From assembly GCA_030068145.1 (NCBI GenBank), contig JAPJBO010000696.1, positions 1 to 64,000 of the forward strand: a stretch of 64,000 nucleotides of DNA, in the 5' to 3' direction. Both the position numbers and the translations under genes were made by a program. Within the stretch, counting starts at the first letter, position 1. Every line of letters starts with the position of its first letter. Under the pieces are notes generated by a model. The model saw only the letters and a program-made list of their open reading frames with translations, searched no databases and was not told the DNA's origin. Shown piece after piece: positions 28,327-36,287 of this stretch. Source of the stretch: Diplonema papillatum (taxonomy: Eukaryota; Euglenozoa; Diplonemea; Diplonemida; Diplonemidae).

Positions 28327-29223
28327 AAAGACCAAAAGGAAGCGTTGAAGGCATGAAGAAGAGCCAAACCATCCGATGGTACAAAACCCCCTGACTGACC
28401 GGTTGCTCGGTTGCCTCTCGCCCAATCCGAAACTCTTTAAAATGCACGTGGTCGGGACTGCCGGCACGAGCTCTCTCCCACGCCACGACATCATCGGTCG
28501 TCATCTCCGTCAGCATCTCGAACGGCGAGCGCACTCCTGAAACATAGTCGCAGTCTCGGATGTCAAGTCCCCTCGCGCCCGATGTCTGGTGTTGAATTCC
28601 AGCAGCCGGACTACCAAATATAAACTCTTAACGCTTCCTGTTTTGGAGAAGACTACACGGATGGAAACACGTGTACATGACATCACAGCCCTGCGGAGCA
28701 TACTCACCCGAATGGAATGCATCCGAAGGAAGGGTAAATCGCACAAACAAAACCCACAGAAGTCGGGAAGACCATTCGTCAGCAATTCTTCGACATCATG
28801 GCCAAGCTCAAGGAGCTCTCGCTCAATTTTGAGGCCGGTGTGTTTACCTTCCATTTCACACGAAGTTGCCGTCAGGATCCCATCGATAGGGATCCTACCC
28901 GGCCGGTCTACTCAGCTTACCTCCCCCGTTAGTGGAATAGTCCAACCCTTAGAATGTTGTGTTTGCTTGCTTCTTTGCAGGCTAAGTAACACTAGGATCA
29001 GCAACTCTGCTACGAATGCTCGACTGCCACAAACCAGTTATCCCGGTGATAGTTTTCTGTCCCCCGCGTGTTTTGTTCAATGTACGGAGGAATGCGTGTA
29101 GGGATATATGCGCAAACCCGCAAACGTCCGCCAGTTTTAATTGCTCGCCTTGAATCGTGCTTTCGCCTCTTCTGTGCGTTTACGTGTGAGCCGCGCAGAC
29201 TGAACCAATCTACAGATCGCGAT
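28327..29223. other. Intergenic with 75-bp inverted repeat copy
   Basis: Contains the inverse copy (28487-28559) of the segment at 12782-12856, within minus-strand frames (28316-28534, 28510-28854) that may be chance. A palindrome CCATCGATAGGGATCC lies near 28883. The stretch ends AACCAATCTACAG just before the next small gene, a plausible splice acceptor. Confidence 0.4.
28487..28559. repeat. 75-bp segment, inverted copy of 12782-12856
   Basis: Read on the minus strand it is about 90% identical to 12782-12856, with a 3-base insertion after GGAGTGCG. No flanking similarity is seen, so no larger element can be drawn around it. Confidence 0.7.
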
Positions 29224-29517
29224 ATGATCAAAAAGATCACGGAGAAATGCAAGGTGGGAAAGCCGTTTCGAGTTTTCCTTGAGGCACATATGGAGATTAA
29301 GTCCGTCGTTGTGCGACTGAGTGGCATATCTGACTTGGGCATCCGAGATCTGTGGCCGATGAAGATCATTTTGGCAAAAGTCGCGCCGCACGAGCTTCGT
29401 AAACTCCACGCCGGAGTGAAGACCATGGTGATCGCTTTTGACATGCTGACGCAAACCGACATGGAGCTGGTCCGCCCTTTTTCACGTATCTACATGTATC
29501 CTACCTGCGCTCCCTAA
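29224..29517 (+). CDS. Small basic protein, unknown, 97 aa
   Basis: Starts at MIKKITEKCKVGKPFRVFLE nine bases after a CTACAG acceptor-like site and ends MYPTCAP. The sequence alternates charged and hydrophobic residues with no membrane segment or signal peptide. I do not recognise it. The frame is open further upstream from an ATG at 29080, but that part is less protein-like. The start was chosen for its context. Confidence 0.45.
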   Translation: MIKKITEKCKVGKPFRVFLEAHMEIKSVVVRLSGISDLGIRDLWPMKIILAKVAPHELRKLHAGVKTMVIAFDMLTQTDMELVRPFSRIYMYPTCAP

Positions 29518-29566
29518 TTACGTCCGGTGCCGAAACCCAGCGACAAGACGGGGGTCCGAAACCACA

Positions 29567-29713
29567 ATGAACGTGAAAATAAAAGGGTTTCTTCGGCATC
29601 ATAAAGCCAACGAACACACACAGCTCGATACCGATGGAGAGGTGGTCCTAAATGGCGCAAACCTGATCGAACTCTACAAACACTCAAAGAAGGCGTCGAC
29701 ACGAGCTAAGTGA
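29567..29713 (+). CDS. Very small basic ORF, 48 aa
   Basis: The ATG in ACCACAATGAACG opens 48 codons containing HHKANEHTQLDTDGEVVLNG and ending in a Lys-rich tail (KHSKKASTRAK). It lies 49 bp after the previous stop on the same strand. The start context resembles the ACAATAAACG motif seen elsewhere in non-coding DNA, so it could be coincidence. It may be a real small gene or an exon. Confidence 0.25.
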   Translation: MNVKIKGFLRHHKANEHTQLDTDGEVVLNGANLIELYKHSKKASTRAK

Positions 29714-30764
29714 CCCCGATCTCTCCTCGCCTCAGCACGTTTTAACCCTACTCCGGTATGGGAAGTGTGCGGCTTGGCAGGCGCTACCCGACGACTCTTG
29801 CGAGAAGCTGCGACGCTTCCTAGGCTAGGGTGGTCGGGTCAGCCATGCCGAGGCTAGCTCGCGTTTTATTTGTTTTGCCATGGAAATTCTCAAACAATAT
29901 ATACTGACAGTCAGTTTGTACACGACACCCCGTTTACCACGTGGAGGCACTCGGTCACGAAGACAAGGGAACGAACGAACAATGGCGAGAGGGAAAATAA
30001 AATTTCCGGGCATACGTTGCACGCTATGTCGCAGGCACGTTCGATGAGTTGAGTGGCTAATCCAGTGTGCACCCCAACCTAGTTTGCCGCCCTTTATGCT
30101 GCGGGTTTCTGTTGTATGGATGATGGCTATGTGTTCACGGTACGTAAGAGTGGGTTACTTCTCCGAAGCCGAAGGGAGGAAAAGTCGTTCGAGCGCGAGT
30201 TACCCTCATCGGCAGGTGTGCGATTGAAGCTCTTACGGTTTGAACCGTTCCAGCCATCAGCAGATCCAAAGAATACTGAGCGTGGGGTACCGGGGCTTAA
30301 CCTAGCTTACAAACTCAGGTATCCCAAGAGTTGCTGCAGGAGCCAACTAGTTTTGCTACTTGTTAGCAGTGCCCTCCAACGTCGTACTTTGTACGACAAG
30401 GATGGCGTACCAAACACTGCTGTTGGACCCTAGGGCTAGGGGAACACTCATACCCATACCGTTTCCACTCATCTGAACGACGCGTTTCTTGCCAGCAAAT
30501 TTCAGTCTTCTCTCTCTACGTGTTGTCTTTCAGATCCTCCTGCCCTCAAGAAATTCTGAGTCCGGTTCAGCGGGCAGTTCTGGTTCCCGTTTTTCCAGTG
30601 CCCAGCGGGCTTTGTTCTGTTCCTGTTGCTGTGTGCTCACCCGTGCCCCCCCATTGTTCACCAAGCGAGTTTCTTCGTCCTTTGCTTCGACCGACCACCG
30701 CGCGTGCGTATTCCCGGGGAAATGTACTACAGCAGCCGCCCATACCATCGATTGCCGGGTGAGC
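29714..30764. other. Intergenic upstream of the SSU 3' piece
   Basis: I looked here for the rest of SSU rRNA (universal 530-loop and 900-region motifs) and found none. Weak similarity to SSU may begin near 30705 but becomes solid only at 30765. Short plus-strand frames (30116-30433) have no features. Confidence 0.45.
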
Positions 30765-30942
30765 TTGCACTGATTACGTTCCTGCCATTTGTACACACCA
30801 CCCGTTGTTGCTATCGATCGACTGAGTGGGACAAGACTCGTTCTTGAAACAGGTTCAGCGCCCGAGCCTGAGCAAATCTTCTCAACTGGAGGAAGCAAAA
30901 GTCGTAACGGGATGCTGTAGGTGAACCTGCAGCAGGAGCAAA
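30765..30942 (+). rRNA. SSU rRNA 3'-terminal fragment, probably pseudogene
   Basis: About 178 bp are collinear with the last part of eukaryotic SSU rRNA. Landmarks are TGATTACGTTCCTGCC, then TTTGTACACACCACCCGT, then GAGGAAGCAAAAGTCG, and GCTGTAGGTGAACCTGCAGC at the end. The last two read as in Euglenozoa. Changes fall at nearly invariant sites: CACCACCC where CACCGCCC is universal, and GTAACGGGATGC where GTAACAAGGTAGC is expected. Both sit in or near the decoding centre and helix 45, and several are transitions, so a decayed copy is more likely than a working rRNA. It lies 128 bp upstream of the polyQ gene ATG. Confidence 0.85.
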
Positions 30943-31070
30943 GGTTTCATTTCTGAAAAAAGCGAAACTTCCAATTCAAAGGATGAGGGAGGGCGGGGGG
31001 GCGGGGAAGGCTGTGGGAGGCCGGATATTCGCAAGTTGGATAAGGAGTCCCCTCCTTGTTCACTGCAAGC

Positions 31071-32666
31071 ATGTCATGGCCTGGCCGGAAACCCGATGAC
31101 CCTAAAGCCGATGAGCCCGAAGCTACAGGCTACCTCTATGAACCTGTCGTGCCGCCAGGGGGCTTGTTCGTGCCCTTCCTCCACCCGCCTCCACAATCTC
31201 TGCAACGGCAACCGCAAGGGCAAGTCCCCTTCGCAACCATCCCTCCCACTTCAGAGCTATCCACGACATCATACTCTCCCCACGCGCAGCAGCAGCCCCT
31301 TCGGCAGCAAGCAGCGCACCATCAATCAACTTCTGTGACGCACGGTCTATCTCTGGATCCGATGATGGCAGCTAAGGGATTTCCGAAGCCACAGCAGGTG
31401 CAGGTTTTCCCGTTCCGTCCTGTGCATGGAGCCGGCCCGCAGGCGACGTCGTCCCCGGCTGTTATACGGATAGGCCGAGAGGCAGCGCTTCACCCTGCTT
31501 ACATACAAGAACAACATCAAGAACAACAACAACAACATCAACAGCTACAACAACCACAACACAACCCCCACCAAGATCTACGTCGACAAAAACAGCAGCC
31601 AGATCCGCACGAACCGCAAGAACACGAACTACTAAAACGACAGGAACGTCACGAAGAACAAAGCCGGCAGCAACTGCAACAAATCCTCCAGAATCAACGG
31701 CAACAGCGACATCAACAGCGGCAGCGCCAGCAACAACAACAGCAGCAGCAGCAGCCCCGAAAACAGCAGCCGCATCACGAGCAAGAGCGAGAACAAGAGC
31801 ACGAATACGAAGAGGAGGAAGAAGAAGAAGACGAGGAAGACGAAGAAGAAGAGGACGAGGAAGACGAAGAAGAACCCGAATACGAACAGCAACGAGGGGA
31901 CTGGTACGGGCTGCTGGGCCCGGGGGCGATCGCCGTGCAACCTCAGCACCAGCGCCCGGAGCCCCAGCACAACAAATACACATCTCATCAGGAAGATGCG
32001 CGCGCACACAAGGGACAACCCCCGTCCATCGTGGCCGCTCCCTTCGATTTCCCTGGATACCAAGGCAAGCCTGCCTACGGCAAGGGATACCCCGACGACG
32101 TGTCACGTTTCCTATCGCGAGACCCCGGAAAGGGGCAGTCCAAGGCCGCGAGAGGCAACCTTTCGCACGAAGGCAAACCCTCCAACAAAGGGCGAAAGCA
32201 ACGCCAGACCGAACGGCTGTACACCCACGACCACTCCCGCCCGTTCGCAAAGGCAAAGGTGCCTGACGTCCCGTGCGTTGTCACCTACGTGCATTGGCCG
32301 CACAAGGTGCCAGCCGCACGAAAGGAACAGGAGGGCGTGAAGAAAGTGGCGATGCCATCCGTAGTGATACTGAAGCCGCGAGACAAGCTATTTGATGTGC
32401 CACGTTGCACTGCAAAGATGTTTCTGCGCCTTGCTCAGGATGCCGATGTAGATATCAAAGAACGAGTAGCCTCTCTGCAGGTCGGCAACATGGTTACCTG
32501 CGGCGTTGAGCTGCTCAACATTGGTCGATTGCGGTACGCATTATCTTATGCTGTCATTCATTGCCTTCGCTGTCTCTGCGTTCTCAAGGGAAGGCCAACT
32601 GCCTCCCTTCACGGGCTTGTTGCTCGCTTGGGTCGCAGATTGTGGGAGGTACATGCTACCTGGTAG
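31071..32666 (+). CDS. PolyQ/polyE low-complexity protein, 531 aa
   Basis: The ATG at 31071 opens a Pro/Gln-rich protein. Residues ~150-250 are largely Gln/His/Arg runs built from CAA/CAG codons, ~248-275 are Glu/Asp runs, and ~300-400 are Gly/Lys/Arg-rich. A more globular basic stretch follows (VPDVPCVVTYVHWPHKVP, VVILKPRDKLFDVPRC, VGNMVTCGVELLNIGRLRY). I do not recognise a family. The last few codons reach into the LSU rRNA-like sequence, so the present stop may not be the ancestral one. It is flanked on both sides, at 128 bp and about 0 bp, by rRNA pieces. A regulatory or RNA-binding role is possible from composition alone. Confidence 0.6.
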   Translation: MSWPGRKPDDPKADEPEATGYLYEPVVPPGGLFVPFLHPPPQSLQRQPQGQVPFATIPPTSELSTTSYSPHAQQQPLRQQAAHHQSTSVTHGLSLDPMMAAKGFPKPQQVQVFPFRPVHGAGPQATSSPAVIRIGREAALHPAYIQEQHQEQQQQHQQLQQPQHNPHQDLRRQKQQPDPHEPQEHELLKRQERHEEQSRQQLQQILQNQRQQRHQQRQRQQQQQQQQQPRKQQPHHEQEREQEHEYEEEEEEEDEEDEEEEDEEDEEEPEYEQQRGDWYGLLGPGAIAVQPQHQRPEPQHNKYTSHQEDARAHKGQPPSIVAAPFDFPGYQGKPAYGKGYPDDVSRFLSRDPGKGQSKAARGNLSHEGKPSNKGRKQRQTERLYTHDHSRPFAKAKVPDVPCVVTYVHWPHKVPAARKEQEGVKKVAMPSVVILKPRDKLFDVPRCTAKMFLRLAQDADVDIKERVASLQVGNMVTCGVELLNIGRLRYALSYAVIHCLRCLCVLKGRPTASLHGLVARLGRRLWEVHATW

Positions 32667-33010
32667 GGTGGCAGCTGGGTTTAGACTGTCGTGAGACAGG
32701 TTGGGTTTACCCTACTGATGGAGAGAGAGCCCATCGGGCCAGCGCATTCCGACAGCAATACGGGGTAGTACGAGAGGAACTCCCGTTTCTAGTCCCTGGT
32801 ATCTACGGTTGTTCGATCGGACAGTGCCGTGATGCTACCACTGGATGAAGTATGGCTGAACGCCTCTAAGCCAGAACCCAGTCTAGAGGAATGCGTGAGC
32901 TACTCAGGGCACATCGGATTTATCGGGCCACGACTAGCTTCGGCGAACGGCCGCTTTGCATTTTGCCGTTTTGGCGTCGGCGACAGGAACGCTGCGTGGA
33001 AAAAAATTGC
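32655..33010 (+). rRNA. LSU rRNA 3'-terminal fragment
   Basis: Collinear with the 3' end of eukaryotic nuclear LSU rRNA. Landmarks are AGCTGGGTTTAGACTGTCGT then GAGACAGG, TTTACCCTACTGATGG, the intact sarcin-ricin loop AGTACGAGAGGAAC (32767-32780), GATGCTACCACTGGATGAAG, and CTGAACGCCTCTAAGCCAGA (about 32855-32876). Similarity fades after about 32900 and the 3' limit is approximate. The eukaryotic form of these motifs rules out a bacterial or plastid source. The upstream LSU, 5.8S and spacers are missing; their place is taken by the polyQ gene. Whether it is transcribed as rRNA cannot be told. Confidence 0.85.
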
Positions 33011-33683
33011 CACCATGAGCCAGTTCACCTGAGCTCGACTACGCGGGTCTACCCCTCCACAACCCGACCCCCGGCTTCAACGGCCAGCCGGAGAATTTAC
33101 AAACCACCGGACCTTCAACCTCCAAAAACGCCAAAAAGATAGCAAAGACTCGGGGGCGGTTTCATTCTTCGCTTTTTTTCCTCACAAAAAGCGAACCTTT
33201 CACTCTAAAAAAGCGAAGAAGACCCCTAACCTGGTGAGATCTTGGTGTCGGTCACAAATTGTTACGAACCAGGCTTGCCAAAGCAAGCAAGTAAAGTGTA
33301 CACGTAGTACGTATTAGCTTCAAAAGAACCCATTCGACGAAGCTACACAGAGGTACTACGCTCGACGTCGTCACGAGATTCCTCGGAAAATCCAGACCAG
33401 AGAAAAGCTTGAAGCCTATTTATACAGATTCGCACTGGTTCACTTGGGCGAGCCAAGGTTGTGCCGCTTTCCAGTCGAGTACCTGGACGAGCAGTCGAGA
33501 GGGAGAAGGGGAAGAGTGTGTCAGAAGTCCTTCACACAGTACCTCAAGTTCTCCTTCTAGGTCCCCGAGATTACTTCCAAACATACCGAACGCCGTGGCT
33601 CAAGGTACTCTTGCGAGCGGTCCTGCGGGTACACTGGCACAAACGCACCGTGGCCACGTCCTTCTTTGTGGAGGTATCTGAAG
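33011..33683. other. Spacer after LSU piece, dispersed motifs
   Basis: Contains foldable GCGAAG/CTTCGC segments near 33165-33215, a segment at 33240-33302 related to 18168-18230, and CCCATTCGACGAAG at 33329. A frame open from 33409 to 33681 could be a 5' exon of the next gene, joined through a possible 26-base intron (33674-33699, GTATCT...TTTTCAG). That is only a possibility. Confidence 0.4.
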
Positions 33684-34466
33684 ATGCGTTCATTTTCAGG
33701 CCAACCAAAACCCCGTGTCCACAGCCCGCTGGCCACCGAGCTCTCGTTTCCGCCCAATCCGGCCATCCTGACGCCGAGCGCCATCGAAGATCTCCGAAAG
33801 GTTCTCGCCGAAAGCGTGAAGGACAGCCCGCCTTCGGAGGCCGTCGCGGAGAGGGAGCTGACGTCGCTGGACAAGGACGGCATAGCCGTCATAAAAGCCC
33901 GGCTGCGCGTCATCGAAGGCGGCGCGACGCGGGGCCCGCGGCTGAAGCAGAGGATGGCGCTCGTCGAGCTCTACTCCACCATCGGGCACCACGCGAAGCG
34001 GTGGATCGCCGACCACCCCGTCGCTGCGGGGCAGCCGAACCGTTGCCCCCTTCCCCGGGCCTTCATCGCCATCCTCCTCCACGATCTTCTGAAGCTGCCG
34101 TCCATGTGGGACGTCAACACCGCCGGCAGGCGCAAGCAGGAAGGAACGACGCCGTACTTGGAATTCGAAAAAGACGAAGACAGCAGCAGTGGCTCCCAAA
34201 CCGAACAAGAGTCGCCCACCGCGAACACGGACGCTCAGATGCAATCAGAGTCGAAAGGCCAACCGGAGTCTTACGACGTTAAGCTCTACAACTCGATTGC
34301 GGCGCTGCGTGAGATAATGGACCCTGTGCTAACTCCGAAGGTGCGTGCTGCTTCTTTTCTCTGTAGCTCTCACAAACTGCTCCAGGAATGTGCACCGCAT
34401 TTCGAGCAACAGGTTGCCTCTCCGCGTTCCGATAAAGTCTTGTGCACACCTCTCCTGAGCATGTAA
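33684..34466 (+). CDS. Hypothetical protein, 260 aa
   Basis: From the ATG at 33684 the frame encodes a helical-looking protein: ILTPSAIEDLRKVLAESVKD, then MALVELYSTIGHHAKRW, then AFIAILLHDLLKLPSMWDV. An acidic Ser/Gln-rich linker follows (about residues 165-205), then VKLYNSIAALREIMDPVLTP. I do not recognise it. The C-rich third codon positions resemble the surrounding real genes. The last 40 residues read poorly; a second possible 26-base intron (34341-34366, GTGCGT...TCTGTAG) would change that end. Position between an LSU 3' piece and an SSU 5' piece means it occupies what would be rDNA spacer. Confidence 0.55.
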   Translation: MRSFSGQPKPRVHSPLATELSFPPNPAILTPSAIEDLRKVLAESVKDSPPSEAVAERELTSLDKDGIAVIKARLRVIEGGATRGPRLKQRMALVELYSTIGHHAKRWIADHPVAAGQPNRCPLPRAFIAILLHDLLKLPSMWDVNTAGRRKQEGTTPYLEFEKDEDSSSGSQTEQESPTANTDAQMQSESKGQPESYDVKLYNSIAALREIMDPVLTPKVRAASFLCSSHKLLQECAPHFEQQVASPRSDKVLCTPLLSM

Positions 34467-34825
34467 CCATGGGCGCAACTGCAACATATCGTCTGGAGCG
34501 GCAATTCTCCTGTTGGGTAAATGCGTTTCTCCGAAAGACCTGATCGATCTGACATGAAGCGCATGCGCAAGGGCAAAGTTCTGCAAAAAACATTAAGGCT
34601 TTGAAATAACCCATTCGACGAAGGTCACCCGGAGACTCTTAAATCCCGGATTCTCAAGCGAACTAAACCCCCCCACTCGCGTATAATTTATAACTCTAAA
34701 GCATTGAGCTACGATGTTCCCTCTGATCTAGCCTGCTCGGTTGGATCTGTCGTTGCCAAACAATGTTTTGTCGTTCAAAGCACGCTAGCGCAACTTCTAA
34801 ATTTTAACATCAGGAGCTAGCGATC

Positions 34826-35017
34826 ATGCAGGAGAAGTATCGTTGGCTGCAGTACGGTCCGAAAGTGTTCGTCAATGAAAACGTGATGAGGCAGGTGAAA
34901 GAGGAGCTTCAGAAACTCACCGACGAGTACGACCGCGGGTACGACCAAGGCCAGACATTTATGAACGTCAAGGACATTATGAGTTCACAGCCGCTCGATT
35001 CCCTCGTTTCAGCTTGA
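34826..35017 (+). CDS. Small protein, unknown, 63 aa
   Basis: The ATG at 34826 follows TTTTAACATCAG, a good splice-acceptor context 13 bases upstream. The protein reads MQEKYRWLQYGPKVFVNENV, then a helix QVKEELQKLTDEYDRGYDQG and an NVKDIMSS end. It is charged, soluble and compact, and not recognised. CCCATTCGACGAAG lies 215 bp upstream, as it does upstream of the 33684 gene. Confidence 0.5.
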   Translation: MQEKYRWLQYGPKVFVNENVMRQVKEELQKLTDEYDRGYDQGQTFMNVKDIMSSQPLDSLVSA

Positions 35018-36104
35018 CAGCTGTAGAACGGCCCGAAACCAAGTGGAATTCTCCGGCGCTTCGCTGCTTCCTCGCGCCTATCAGCTTCTTCGCAGTCGGT
35101 ACACAGACCTGGTTGGAGACATCGGAACAATGCGGATGTGGAAGTTCCCATTCGCCGAAGGTAGTCGTAGCACGATATCCGATGGCCTGAGTAATAACTC
35201 ACATGTACTTGTAAACGGGCCCAACTTCCCATCCGATGGTGGCATTGATATCACAAGCGGGCTTCACCAGGTGGGCTGTCTTTTCGCTCGAGCAACACAA
35301 CCGGGTCAATGTCCAACTTCTTCTAGAACCTCCAAAAAGTCCGAAGGTTCTGGTGTCATCTTTTGACTGGTAGTTCAACTGTATTTGCTTGCGATTTTTG
35401 AGGCTTATTCCACAGTCCTGCTTTAATGATAATCCTTGTGCGCACCTGGTAAAAATGGCGGGAAAGTGAGACGGCGACATTCTCTTGTGTCCGTGGGCTA
35501 GTTCGGCCCCACTTTCTCGTCACGAAAAAGAAAGAACAGAGAGAGCCCCCATTACAATGGAGCCGGTTGTCAAAGGAACCACTGTGTCTATGCAAGCTAA
35601 ACTCGCACGGAGCACGACATTATTAATCACACAACAAGTGGCACTTCTCCCCAGTGCCGCCGTCGTGGGTAATAAAACCCTACGTACCTCCCCCCTTAAG
35701 AAGCTACGAACAACCGCCTGGCACACCAGATTCACACCGCCGTCCTGTCTGCAGACACTCAGGTTGCGCGTCCGCCTTCCGTGTCCGTGAAGGAGCAAAA
35801 TAGTGTAGTCGACTGGACCCGTTCACAGAAATGCCCAGCCCAACAAAATGCCCTCATGTACGTCCGTACGGTACAGTGCCCGAGTCACCGCCCTTGAGTA
35901 AGATGGATACCGCCAACCCCCTATTTCAAACACGGGGAATGGGCGTATCGCACACTTCGCAGCCGCTTCCGTCCGTAAAACATGCAGTCTGACGGTACAG
36001 CAAACATGCCGTCATTCAAAGTCTCGGCGGCTGAAAACACATTGAAAAAACGCTAAAACAAATACGATGCGCATCCCTGCCCTCCATGGTTTGAGTGCCA
36101 AGAT
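35018..36104. other. Intergenic before the SSU 5' piece
   Basis: A short frame at 35043-35366 has no features. A third, slightly changed CCCATTCGCCGAAG is at 35147. A 70-bp segment at 35701-35770 has a sister at 37827-37896. Nothing else was recognised. The last few hundred bases would be rDNA spacer or promoter if the SSU piece were a working gene, but no repeat or promoter signal is visible. Confidence 0.4.
35701..35770. repeat. 70-bp dispersed repeat, sister at 37827-37896
   Basis: About 84% identical to 37827-37896 (both contain GTCCTGTCTGCAGACACTCA). On the minus strand both copies keep one open frame reading RNLSVCRQD then LVCQA-VRS. Confidence 0.75.
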
Positions 36105-36287
36105 ACCAGGTTGATCCTGCCAGTAGTCAAATACTTTTTTCAAGGATTAAGCCATGCAAGTCTCAGAGTTAAATGGATTAACAGCGGGTTTGCAGCCAAC
36201 TCATTACGTCGGTGGCAATCTACACGGGGAAGGCGCCTATTGGGCCCAGTAGGAGAACAGTGGTTCCACTATTGCTAGTACATGCCG
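36105..36287 (+). rRNA. SSU rRNA 5'-terminal fragment, probably pseudogene
   Basis: Begins ACCAGGTTGATCCTGCCAGT at the usual SSU start. Next comes TTTCAAGGATTAAGCCATGC, then CTCATTACGTCGGTGGCAAT, and it ends near CTAGTACATGCC, which corresponds to the CTAATACATG site. The distance from start to that site (~175 bp) matches the length in kinetoplastids as I recall it. Substitutions such as CAAATACTT for CATATGCTT show decay or divergence. It is on the same strand as the other two rRNA pieces and lies downstream of the LSU 3' piece, as the next repeat of an rDNA tandem would. Confidence 0.85.

Noticed and set aside
31462-32256. 264-aa minus-strand frame rich in Val/Leu/Ala
   Set aside because: It is the reverse reading of CAA/CAG/GAA repeats in the polyQ/polyE gene.
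34525-34560. CCGAAAGACCTGATCGATC, similar to an LSU rRNA motif
   Set aside because: Similarity is limited to about a dozen bases and does not extend, unlike the three accepted rRNA pieces.
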